From Melioribacteraceae bacterium (GTDB lineage: Bacteria > Bacteroidota > Ignavibacteria > Ignavibacteriales > Melioribacteraceae), in the NCBI GenBank assembly GCA_021739765.1, contig JAIPBD010000002.1:310001-374000 (forward strand): 64,000 nucleotides of DNA, given 5' to 3'. A program made the position numbers and the translations under genes. Shown here piece by piece: positions 8,828 through 18,500 of this stretch. Numbering within the stretch: position 1 is the first letter of the stretch; every line of letters starts with the position of its first letter. The notes under the pieces were generated by a model, which did no database searches, was not told where the DNA came from, and saw only the letters and a program-made list of their open reading frames with translations.

Positions 8828-9640
8828 TTATTTATAAACTCTTACATAATCAATTGTCATTTGTTGAGGGAAAACAGTTTGATCGTTTGGCCATCCGACA
8901 TAATTTCCACCAACTGCTAGGTTTAGAATGATGAAAAAGTCGTGATCAAATACCCACTCCCCATTCACATCTCCCGGGGATACGGATTGATAAAGGTTGC
9001 CGTCAACATACCATCGAATAAAATCATTTCCCCATTCGACGGCGAATGTGTGAAAATCCGTATCAAATCTGGCGGCTGTTAAATCGTATCTTTTTGTTTT
9101 TGGTTGGCCGCCGGAATAACCCGGTCCGTGCAAACTTCCATGAATTGTTGAGGGTTCTTGACCTCTAAATTCCATAATATCGATTTCACCACATTGGGGC
9201 CATCCTACATCGTCGATATCCGCACCCAACATCCAAAATGCAGGCCAAATACCGGCACCGTAAGGCATTTTAATTCGTGCTTCAATTTTACCGTAAGTTT
9301 GTTCGAATTTATCTTTGGTAGTAATTCTGGCTGAGGTGTAGCTTCTGCTTTCGTAATTTTCCTTAATTGCGGTAATAACTAAATTTCCATTTCCATCGAG
9401 TGATACATTTTCCGGACGGTCTGTATCATATTCAAGTTGAGCATTTCCCCAATCTGTGCCAATATCCAAATTCCAATAATTTGAATTAGGAAGTGTTCCC
9501 GATTCTCCCGTGAATTCATCACTCCATGCCAAAGTCCACTCTTGTGATTCCGGATCATTCGATGAACTACACCCGCTGAATATTAGGAGGATTAAGAAAA
9601 AGGATACAAGAATAATAACTTTAGGCTTGATTCGTTCCAT
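8828..9640 (-). CDS. GH16 laminarinase lipoprotein
   Basis: Bacterial-type endo-1,3-beta-glucanase of 270 residues. Lipobox FSGC (Cys24) anchors it. The active-site signature GEIDIMEFRG gives nucleophile Glu152, Asp154 and acid/base Glu157; WSDEF near residue 40 and IWPAFWMLG (131-139) are conserved laminarinase segments, and the C-terminus ends MTIDYVRVYK as usual. It would make laminari-oligosaccharides at the cell surface or in the periplasm. It lies between the ROK regulator and the GPH symporter. Confidence 0.93.
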   Translation of the reverse strand: MERIKPKVIILVSFFLILLIFSGCSSSNDPESQEWTLAWSDEFTGESGTLPNSNYWNLDIGTDWGNAQLEYDTDRPENVSLDGNGNLVITAIKENYESRSYTSARITTKDKFEQTYGKIEARIKMPYGAGIWPAFWMLGADIDDVGWPQCGEIDIMEFRGQEPSTIHGSLHGPGYSGGQPKTKRYDLTAARFDTDFHTFAVEWGNDFIRWYVDGNLYQSVSPGDVNGEWVFDHDFFIILNLAVGGNYVGWPNDQTVFPQQMTIDYVRVYK

Positions 9641-9668
9641 AATACTATCTCGAAAAGTTTACAAAAAA

Positions 9669-10949
9669 CTAATTAGGATTAAATGAACTAAACTCTGAAT
9701 TGTGCGATTGATTGCTTAAAAAACTTGTTTTGGCAAATGCTTCTTCCAATGCGAGTGTGGCAGCCCCGAATACAACAGCATCAGGGCCTAATGAACTCAT
9801 AGTGATCACTACCGGATCTTCGGTCTGAACCAGCACCGTTTTTTTAACTTTCTCCTGGACAGGTTTTAGTAAAAGATCACCAACACGAGCTAAACTTCCA
9901 CCAATGATAATTTTATCCGGATTAATAATATTTGATAAACCCGAAATCGCGACTCCCAGATAGTCAGCCGCTTCTTGTATAACTCTCGTCGCGGCGAGTT
10001 CACCCCGCATAGCGGCGTCTATTAAATCAACTAAATTTATTTTTTGGTCAATATCATATCCATGAGGTTGGGTGCCTAAAAGAACTTTGTATCTATTGAT
10101 TAACGCATGCTCTCCAACTAATGTGGTTAAACATCCTCTTAATCCGCATACACATTCCTCGCCGTAAATATCAATTGGCATGTGCCCAAACTCACCGGCG
10201 AGTCCTTTTCCGCCTCGGTAGAGTTCCCCTCTAAAAATGTAACCGGCTCCGATTCCATGACCAATTTTAATATACACAAGGTCATTAGTCCCCTTTCCGG
10301 CTCCCCACCAAAAAGCGGCTAACGCGCCAAGATTTGCATCATTATCTATGTACACAGGTACATTGTACCTATCCTTCAATAAATTCAAATCACTTTTTCC
10401 GTGCCATGCAGGAATAACAATTTCTGAGAGTAAATCCGGTTTCCCCGTCTCTACCGGACTCGGAACTGCCACACCAATACTTAACAGCGTTGTACTATCG
10501 TGTTCTGTAATTGATAAACACTCATCGCAAAATTCATAAATGATTTTCCTTGTGCCCTCGGGATCATCCACCACATTATGTTTTCTTTCTCTCCAAACCA
10601 ACGGCTTTCCTTGCAGATCGGTAAGAAGCACGGTAATGTGAGTGGCTCCTACATCAACTCCAAGAATACATCTGGCTCCATACTGAAATTCCAAAACTAT
10701 CGGTTTTCTGCCACCGGTTGATTTACCGTCTCCAACTTCGGCTATTAAACCAGTCAACAATAATTCCTTAATAATTTCAGTTACAGTTGATCTTGAAAGC
10801 CCAATTTTTTTCGCGATATCGGCACGAGAAATTCTATTCTCTCTCCAAATCAGTCTCAGAACTGAATCGGTTAAAGTACCCGCCAACTTAGGGTCGGCCC
10901 TTCTCGTACCGGTACCATGATTTATACTATTCATAATTCCATAATTCAT
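9669..10949 (-). CDS. ROK-family transcriptional regulator
   Basis: A 426-residue ROK repressor. Residues about 25-75 form a winged helix-turn-helix (SRADIAKKIGLSRSTVTEII), followed by an actin-like sugar-kinase fold starting GVDVGATH. The zinc/ROK signature His256 with C-x-C-x4-C (Cys266, 268, 273) is intact. Family members such as NagC and XylR bind palindromes and are released by a sugar ligand. The gene is second in the operon, 23 bases after the repeat lipoprotein gene, and is the only DNA-binding protein encoded here, so it is the natural reader of the two palindromes at 15107 and 15397. An ATG five codons downstream is an alternative start; neither has a strong ribosome-binding site. 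Confidence 0.92.
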   Translation of the reverse strand: MNYGIMNSINHGTGTRRADPKLAGTLTDSVLRLIWRENRISRADIAKKIGLSRSTVTEIIKELLLTGLIAEVGDGKSTGGRKPIVLEFQYGARCILGVDVGATHITVLLTDLQGKPLVWRERKHNVVDDPEGTRKIIYEFCDECLSITEHDSTTLLSIGVAVPSPVETGKPDLLSEIVIPAWHGKSDLNLLKDRYNVPVYIDNDANLGALAAFWWGAGKGTNDLVYIKIGHGIGAGYIFRGELYRGGKGLAGEFGHMPIDIYGEECVCGLRGCLTTLVGEHALINRYKVLLGTQPHGYDIDQKINLVDLIDAAMRGELAATRVIQEAADYLGVAISGLSNIINPDKIIIGGSLARVGDLLLKPVQEKVKKTVLVQTEDPVVITMSSLGPDAVVFGAATLALEEAFAKTSFLSNQSHNSEFSSFNPN

Positions 10950-10972
10950 TTCAGATGTATACTCAGAATATA

Positions 10973-13900
10973 TTATTTATGAAATATTACATTATCGATA
11001 TACACCGTTGGGAAATCTCCACTAATAATCAATTGCGCTACATGACCTTTTGTTGTTAGGCCAGTAAAATCTGATAGCGGAATATTTAATGTTACCCATG
11101 TTTCACTCGCCAAAGCTGGAGTTGAAGATGCGGTTAATATAACCTCATGCTCTACGTTATCTCCCCCTTCTTCCCATACACCATTGGCGCCGAAATCAAC
11201 TAATTTGATTTTGAATGATCCCGAAGTCGTTGGATTAGGTGTCCAAAAATCTAAACTGATATGAGTCATATCGGAGGCATCAACAGTTGAAGTTGTGAAC
11301 TCTATACCCGAGAAAACTAAATCTGTATAAAGTTTTACATCATCGCCGGCAATTTGAGTATCCTCTAAATTTGCGTTATCCCAATCTGCCGACCACGTAT
11401 CAACCGTAATATTAGTATAAGCATTGCTAAATAATGAGATAACATCACCAGCCGCGTAAGTTGGAGCTGTCGCCGCACTTGTAGGCACTGTGCCGCTTGA
11501 CCCGACATCTCGTTTCGTGAAGTAAACATTATCAACATAAACGATTGGAAGATCACCGGAAATAACAATTTGGGCCAGGTGTGCTTTGGTTGTCAGGTTT
11601 GTGAACTTCGCCAGCGAAACTTCCAGACTAACCCATTTCTCTGATTCTAATCCCGGGATAGTAGAAGCCGTAAAACTCATTTCATGCGAAACATCATCTC
11701 CGCCATCAAAAGCGCCATCCGCTCCAAAATCGATCAACATCACTTTGAATGCGGCAGGTATTGCTGTTGAGTTTGGAGTCCAAATATCCATATGAAACGT
11801 TTTCATTTCGGTAGCATCGATAGTATTCGTCGCGAACTCAATTCCGTTAAAGTTTAAGTCTGTATATTTTAGTACATCATCACCGCTGATTTGTACTTCC
11901 TCCAAAACCGCTGTTGAGAATTCCCATCCGGTCGCCCATGCATCGATAGTAACATCAGTATAAGCATTGCTGAATAATGATATAACATCACCGGATGCGT
12001 CCGTAGGTGTTGGTGCAGGTCCGCTTGGAGCAGGAGTAGTATCTCCCAATTCTCGTTTTGTGAAATAAACATTATCGATAAAAACGGTTGGAAGATCGCC
12101 GGAGATAACAAGCTGCGCCAAGTGTGTTCGTGATGTTAATCCGGTAAAATCCGATAGGGATACTTCTAAACTTATCCAAGTTCCTGTTTGCAGACCGGGG
12201 ATCGTTGAGGCTGTAAATACCATCTCATGAGAAGCATCATCACCCCCATCAAAAGCGCCATCAGCACCAAAGTCTGTCAGTTGCACTTTGAAAGTCGCGG
12301 GAAGCGCGGTTGAACTAGGCGTATAAATATCCATGTGGAATGTTTTCATCGCACTCGCGTCAATTTGATTTGTTACGAATTCAATTCCGTTAAAATTCAA
12401 GCTCGTGTATTGTTTTACATCATCACCATTTATTTGAATATCAGCCAAAACAGCCGTTGAAAATTCCCATCCGGTCGCCCAATTATCAACCGGAACATCA
12501 GTATATGCATTGCTGAATAATGAAATTACATCTCCGGCCGCATCAGTTGGAGTTGGCGCGGTTGTAGTCGGTACAACTCCACCTCCTCCCGCTGCAGCTT
12601 CGAAATAGATGTTATCAACAAAAATTGTTCCATTTCCTACAAATTTGAATTGAATAATGTCGGTTATCGTTAGACCCTTTCCGGTGTATTCGGATAATTC
12701 AATATCCAAACTTACCCATTGATCTTTTGTAATTGTTACATCGTATGCTTGTTCACCTGAACCTGTGCTTATCAAAAATACTTGAAAAGAAGACGCGTCA
12801 GTTGTCCAATAATCAAGATGAAGTTTTTCATAGCTTGAAAGATTTTGGGACGATCCTAATTCAATCCCTTGATAATCCAACCCGGCCATCTTCAAAGTGT
12901 TATTTCCGGCTACAAGTACTTCAGAAGTTGAAGTTGCTTGTCCCCAATCGGGATTTAAATTTGTACCGGCGACATTAGTATAAGCATCACTAAAAATTGA
13001 GATCACATTTACCGCACTTGCCGTTGGAGTTGGAGCTGCGGTTGTTGGCTCGGTGTCGCCACCGCCTCCGCCGCCTCCGCCTATATCACGTTTTGTGAAA
13101 TACACGTTATCAACGAACACTGTTGGTAAGTCACCTGAAATAACCATTTGCGCCAAATTTGATTTTGTCGTTAATCCGCTAAAAGCAGATAAAGGCACTT
13201 CGAGACTTACCCAGCTTTCTGTTGCCAGCGCAGGAGTAGTCGAAGCCGTAAAGGTCAATTCATGTTCTTTATCATCACCGCCGGAATAAGCGCCATCCGC
13301 TCCGAAATCAATCAATTTTACTTTGAATTCAGCAGAAGTTGTTGCATCCGGAGTCCAGATATCCATATGGAATGTCTTCATTTCAGAAGCGTCAATCTGA
13401 TTTGTGATGAATTCAATTCCGTTAAAATTCAAACTTGTGTATTGTTTTACATCATCACCATTTATTTGAATATCAGCCAAAACAGCCGTTGAAAATTCCC
13501 ATCCGGTTGCCCATGAATCGATAGTAACATCAGTGTATGCGTTACTGAACATTGATATCACATCGGATGCGGCATCTGTTGGAGTTGGAGCAGCAGTTGT
13601 TGGAGCTGACCCGCCGCCTCCACCGCCGCCATCTATTTCACGTTTCGTAAAATATAAGTTATCGACGTAAACAGTTGGTATATCACCGGAAATAACGATC
13701 TGTGCAATTTTTGATCGTGATGTTAATCCGGTAAACGCGCTCAACGGAACTTCCAAACTAACCCATTCTTGGCTCTTAAGAGCAGGATCGGTTGAAGCAG
13801 TAAAAGAAAGTTCGTGAGAAAGATTATCATTGCCGCCAATGGTTCCATCAGGACCCATATCAACAAGCAACACTTTAAATGAAGCCGGAAGCGCTGTTGA

Positions 13901-15043
13901 ATTAGGTGTCCAGATATCCATGTGGAAGGTTTTCATTTCAGTCGCGTTAACAGGACTCGATTCAAGAACAATTCCGTTAAAGTTTAATTTTGTGTATAAT
14001 TTTACATCGTTTCCTGCTATTTGGAGTTCTTGATAAGCTGTTGTCGAAAACTCCCAGCCAGGCATCCATGAATCAACAGGAACGTTTGTATAAGCATTGC
14101 TGAAAAGTGAAATTACATCCGATTGCGGATCGGTAGGAGTTGGAGCCGCGACCGTCGGTGCCGGTGGAGCTTCTTCAACACTCACCACTAACGAATCGGA
14201 AATAGTTTGCGATTTAAATGAACCTTTGATAACCGCAGTACCAAGCCCAACGCCTTTAACAACACCGTAAGCATTTACGGTTGCAACTGTCGGATCACTT
14301 GATGTCCATGAAAAATATCCCGGCATACATCCAATAGTTTGATCAACACCGGCTACATTTAATGTAACAGATGCTCCTTGTACGGTAAGACTATCTCCCG
14401 GAAATACAATCTCATCCACGGTTGAAAAAGTTGCTCTCGGTTGAGCGATTGTGCCTAATTTTTCGAATTGAATTTCATCTATCCAAAGGTAATAGCCTAA
14501 GCCGTTTTCAGGTCCTTCAGCGAACCAGAAAAGCCCTTGTTCCGCTTTCAACTTCGAGGGATCGGGAATTGGGATAATGTATTTTGCCCAAGCGGTTGTT
14601 AAAGTATGATTTGTACTTGTAACAACATATTTAGAACTGCCTGTATTATCATTTCCCAGTCCAATTTCATTCAATGTAGCGTCTTTACTACCCTTTGCCC
14701 AAAATGTTACGGCATCATAACCGCTTAAATCTCGCGGAACGGCTGCAACAAGAGAAGCGCCGGCATACGCGCCGGTTGGATCGCCAACATTAGGAATCTT
14801 AATTCTCATTGAACTTTCACCGGAATAGACAACATCATTATCAATTTCTAACGCATCAACTTTCGAATTTCCAAACGATTGGTATTGCACACTCGGCCCG
14901 AACACATCTGAAAAGATGCCTGAATCTTGAGGATATTCTGCGGGTGCAAGGATTTCAGTATCTCTTTCACAGCCACTTATTAATACCATTAAAACCAGGG
15001 TCGTAAAGGTTAACGCGCTGTAAAATAAGCTCCTAATCTTCAT
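10973..15043 (-). CDS. large lipoprotein with six carbohydrate-binding-like repeats
   Basis: First gene of the glucan operon, about 1356 residues. The start at 15043 is chosen because GGAG lies six bases before it and the signal then reads to lipobox LISGC. Next come a CBM-like domain (about residues 30-200), a Big_2-type Ig domain (TVATVNAYGVVKG) and six repeats of about 150-180 residues opening with PTPTD-like linkers plus DVISLFSNAYT and closing with PTVYVDNVYFTKR-like strands. Gly-rich linkers separate repeats 1-2, 2-3 and 3-4. The third repeat is shorter and divergent. No catalytic motif is visible. It probably binds beta-glucan at the cell surface, like SusE/F, but I cannot assign a CBM family. 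Confidence 0.85.
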   Translation of the reverse strand: MKIRSLFYSALTFTTLVLMVLISGCERDTEILAPAEYPQDSGIFSDVFGPSVQYQSFGNSKVDALEIDNDVVYSGESSMRIKIPNVGDPTGAYAGASLVAAVPRDLSGYDAVTFWAKGSKDATLNEIGLGNDNTGSSKYVVTSTNHTLTTAWAKYIIPIPDPSKLKAEQGLFWFAEGPENGLGYYLWIDEIQFEKLGTIAQPRATFSTVDEIVFPGDSLTVQGASVTLNVAGVDQTIGCMPGYFSWTSSDPTVATVNAYGVVKGVGLGTAVIKGSFKSQTISDSLVVSVEEAPPAPTVAAPTPTDPQSDVISLFSNAYTNVPVDSWMPGWEFSTTAYQELQIAGNDVKLYTKLNFNGIVLESSPVNATEMKTFHMDIWTPNSTALPASFKVLLVDMGPDGTIGGNDNLSHELSFTASTDPALKSQEWVSLEVPLSAFTGLTSRSKIAQIVISGDIPTVYVDNLYFTKREIDGGGGGGGSAPTTAAPTPTDAASDVISMFSNAYTDVTIDSWATGWEFSTAVLADIQINGDDVKQYTSLNFNGIEFITNQIDASEMKTFHMDIWTPDATTSAEFKVKLIDFGADGAYSGGDDKEHELTFTASTTPALATESWVSLEVPLSAFSGLTTKSNLAQMVISGDLPTVFVDNVYFTKRDIGGGGGGGGDTEPTTAAPTPTASAVNVISIFSDAYTNVAGTNLNPDWGQATSTSEVLVAGNNTLKMAGLDYQGIELGSSQNLSSYEKLHLDYWTTDASSFQVFLISTGSGEQAYDVTITKDQWVSLDIELSEYTGKGLTITDIIQFKFVGNGTIFVDNIYFEAAAGGGGVVPTTTAPTPTDAAGDVISLFSNAYTDVPVDNWATGWEFSTAVLADIQINGDDVKQYTSLNFNGIEFVTNQIDASAMKTFHMDIYTPSSTALPATFKVQLTDFGADGAFDGGDDASHEMVFTASTIPGLQTGTWISLEVSLSDFTGLTSRTHLAQLVISGDLPTVFIDNVYFTKRELGDTTPAPSGPAPTPTDASGDVISLFSNAYTDVTIDAWATGWEFSTAVLEEVQISGDDVLKYTDLNFNGIEFATNTIDATEMKTFHMDIWTPNSTAIPAAFKVMLIDFGADGAFDGGDDVSHEMSFTASTIPGLESEKWVSLEVSLAKFTNLTTKAHLAQIVISGDLPIVYVDNVYFTKRDVGSSGTVPTSAATAPTYAAGDVISLFSNAYTNITVDTWSADWDNANLEDTQIAGDDVKLYTDLVFSGIEFTTSTVDASDMTHISLDFWTPNPTTSGSFKIKLVDFGANGVWEEGGDNVEHEVILTASSTPALASETWVTLNIPLSDFTGLTTKGHVAQLIISGDFPTVYIDNVIFHK
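10976..14165 (-). repeat. six tandem coding repeats of a beta-sandwich domain
   Basis: Approximate limits on the plus strand: repeat 6 at 10976-11500, repeat 5 at 11515-12040, repeat 4 at 12050-12575, repeat 3 at 12600-13045, repeat 2 at 13081-13605, repeat 1 at 13632-14165. Poly-Gly linkers lie at about 13059-13080 and 13610-13632. Repeats 2 and 4 share a 98-base block (13410-13507 and 12378-12475) with only two differences that I can see, while repeat 3 has little DNA similarity to the others. Confidence 0.85.
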
Positions 15044-15106
15044 TTCATACTCCATTTTAGTTTCGGGACAATCTTTCAGGTAGAATTTGTGCAGTTTTCG
15101 ACTACA

Positions 15107-15155
15107 CTTTGTTCGACATACGAACAAAGATAAATTACTACCGTTCAATTGTCAA
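15107..15155 (-). promoter_or_regulatory. leftward promoter with overlapping palindromic operator
   Basis: Read on the minus strand: TTGACA (15155-15150), a 17-base spacer, then TATCTTTG (from 15132), which also fits the Bacteroidota TAnnTTTG box. The last four bases of that box belong to a perfect palindrome, CTTTGTTCG-N5-CGAACAAAG, at 15107-15129. A bound repressor would cover the -10 box and start site. The palindrome lies 64 bases before the start codon at 15043. Confidence 0.75.
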
Positions 15156-15370
15156 GGAAAAAATATAGTTCGGAAATAGGAATAAAATAATAATCGGATA
15201 TTGCTTTTTATTAACGTAATAGCACTTTTTTATCACTATTTCAGAATTTGCACCCTTTTTACATTAATTTGCGGAATTATCTCATTTTATAGGATGTTAT
15301 AAATTGTAACATAATTGTAAAGTTAATTCAGTCGTTTGTAATTATTTGTCAACAGTTCTCTTTTTTTTGC

Positions 15371-15419
15371 TTGACAAAAGAAAAAGCTTGAGTTATCTTT
15401 GTTCGTGCTCCGAACAAAG
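15371..15419 (+). promoter_or_regulatory. rightward promoter with overlapping palindromic operator
   Basis: TTGACA at 15371-15376, a 17-base spacer, TATCTTTG at 15394-15401, then the palindrome CTTTGTTCG-N5-CGAACAAAG at 15397-15419. Arms, spacer length and promoter geometry are identical to the leftward promoter; only the 5-base centre differs. Transcription would start near 15406, about 110 bases before the ATG at 15516. Confidence 0.75.
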
Positions 15420-15515
15420 AGCATTTTTTATAACTTTTTGGTAAATATTTCCCTCATTCTTCAAATAATTGCTCATTTAACGGGCAAATGATATCACATA
15501 ATTATGGAGGTTCTC

Positions 15516-18500
15516 ATGGTTTTGACTCGAATTAAAAGCAGCATCGCATTATTTGTGGTGTTTCTGTTTCTCTGCTTTGCATCAAATTCGATTGCACAGG
15601 TAGATAAAGTTTCGGTCTATTCCGATGATCAAGGTTCAAAAATTCAGGTAAATGGCGAAGATTTTATGGTGCTCGGTTTAAATTGGGATTATTTCCCCCT
15701 TGGAACCAATTATAACTATAGCCTCTGGAATCAATCTGAAGATATTATTAAAGCAGCGCTCGATCAGGAAATTCCGCTGGTTAAAGCAATGGGTGTTAAT
15801 GCTATCCGCCAGTACACCGGTGTTCCACCTAAATGGGTTAAGTATATTTATGAGGAATACGGAATATTTACGATTCTTAACCATTCCTTCGGTAGATATG
15901 GCGTTACAATCGACGGAGCTTATGTTTCTAATACCGATTACGGTGATCCAAAAACAAAGGAAGTACTTCTAAGTGAAGTAAAAGCGGTAGTTGAGGAATT
16001 TAAAGATACACCGGGTGTTTTAATGTGGCTGCTCGGAAATGAAAACAATTACGGTTTGTTCTGGGGTGGTGCCGAAACTGAAGATATTCCCGTCGGCGAA
16101 ACTTTAGAATCGGTTAGGGCAAGACATATGTACCAGCTTTTTAATGATGGAATTAACTTAATTAAATCGATGGACGATATGCGGCCGGTTGCTATAGCAA
16201 ATGGTGATCTGCTCTTTATAGAAATTATTGCCGAAGAAATCGAAAATTTGGACATTTTCGGAACTAATGTTTATCGCGGACTTTCATTCGGTGATGCATT
16301 CCAACGTGTTCAAGATCTTCTCGGACTGCCTATTTTATATACAGAGTTCGGAGCCGATGCTTTTAACGCCAGAACTCAACAAGAAGATCAATACAACCAA
16401 TCTGTTTATAATTTAGCGAACTGGAAAGAAATCTATCAAAATTCCTACGGAAAAGGTTTGGCGAATAATGCGGTTGGCGGGTTAACTTTCCAATTCAGTG
16501 ACGGATGGTGGAAATACGGACAAGAAACAGGGCTCTCAACTCACGATTCACACGCTTCATGGTCAAATGGCGGTTATTTGTTCGATTATACCGAAGATGG
16601 TAATAATATGAATGAAGAATGGTTCGGAATCTGCGCCAAAGGTCCTACAAACGCAATCGGACTTTACGAACTCTATCCAAGAGCATCTTACTACACTTTG
16701 AAAGAAGCTTATAAATTAGATCCTTACGGCCCGGGTGTAAATATTAATAAAATCAATTACCATTTTAGTAAAATCGGCTCTATGGAAGGATTATTAAGAG
16801 CAAGAGCGGATAAAGCCGCATTGGCGACTGAAGATATTAACAAACTCCGCGTCAGTGGCGTAAGAATGGAATTTGAAACTTATAGTACAGGTGGTGATTT
16901 AATTTCTACTCCGGATGCAAGACCTGAATTAGATAACACAAGTCCCGCATTTCTCGGATTCGACCACATGCAATCATTTTATGTAGATGTTGAGGCAAAT
17001 CCGGCGTCTAACGTTTCCGGAAAAGTATCTTTTAACATGCTCGGTAATGTGCCCCTTAATCCAATCGATGAAATATTTTATGAAAACCGCGGTCGTCCGA
17101 AAACTGTTTTAACCAAAGACGGCAGCATGACATTGAGCGACATCGAAAGATTTAAAATCTACAAAGCAAGTATTCAATGGACCGGCGACTGGTTTGATTT
17201 AGACGCTTTCTACCGAACGGGTCATTATCACTGGGGATATGAAGGAGACTTCTTCGGGCTTTATCCCGAATCCAATTACGGTGAAAATATTGATATTTAT
17301 AATGGTAACGCTCCACTTGGATTTGAAATCGAAGCGAAAAAATCTTTAGAAGGATTAAAAATTGCTTTCGGACCTGAACTATGGTGGGGAGCGAATCCGG
17401 CTATATTATTTAAATACAGCAAAGCTTACGGCCCATGGGAAATAACTGGAATGTATCACGAAGATCTTGATGAGCAAGGTACCGCTGTAAGTTCGTTTGC
17501 CGTTCCGTTGCCTCCGACAAGAAAAGCTACTCTTCATTTAGGTTATACATACGGAAAACTTGGAATCGAAGTCGGTGGAATTTGGTCTGGAAACACAAAA
17601 ATCAACCAAGATTTTCAAATTGTAACAGGTTCAACGGGAAATTATCAAGTTCTGCAAGATCAAATTAAACCATCCGACACTTATGGCGGAAAGGTTAAAA
17701 TTACTTTGAGCAGCGGAATCTGGAACTGGTACATGCAAGGTGCGGCCAAAGGACTTGTAGCCGACGGCGGTGTTAACCAAGCTCTTACTTTTACCGGATG
17801 GAGATTAAAAGATAGCGGAACCGGAAACCAATATAACTTCTTGTCCGGATTTACCGTTATTCTTGGTGATTTCCAAGTCGCCCCTAATTTTATGTGGCAA
17901 AAACCAATCGAAGGACCAATCCCGAACGATGTACAAGCTCCGGGAAGACCGAGAAATATTCTTGCTGATCCGTTTGCGGTTCGTGGAAATAGGGAAACAA
18001 CCGCGGGCGAATTGTTAATTACTTACGATCCGACTCCTGCCACATGGATGTACCAATGGAACAGTGATGTTATTGAAGACGCTCCATTCGCGGTCAGTGC
18101 CGGATTCGTTTACCGAAACCATCCCACAACACGTGATGCAGCAATCGGTATCTTAGGCGATGGAAGAACCATTTTTGCTTTCCCCGGTGCCCCGCCTGCA
18201 AGAGATTTGTGGGAAACACACGCAAGAATCGTTTCTAAATTATCCCATCGATTCGGCTTAATCGCGAACCTCTACGGTGGCACCGGCGAACCTAACGGCG
18301 ACGATGACAGATTAATTTACCGCTACGGCGGCGATCTTAGAGTTATTTACAATTCAATGAAATTAATGGCTTCGGTAAAAGTTAACGATTGGGGCCCTTA
18401 CGATTATCACAGAGATTTTAACCTGACTTATCCTTTACAAGTTATGGCCGATTTTTCAACTGTTGTCGGTACACCTAGATGGTTTGACCTCCCGTCAACC

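Larger units (their letters stand above)
15044..15515. other. divergent intergenic control region of the glucan locus
   Basis: A 472-base AT-rich gap between the repeat lipoprotein and the GH/beta-barrel gene. It holds two oppositely oriented promoters, each with the same palindrome, described separately. I see no gene or RNA structure in the 15160-15370 stretch between them; it is rich in A/T tracts. Confidence 0.8.
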
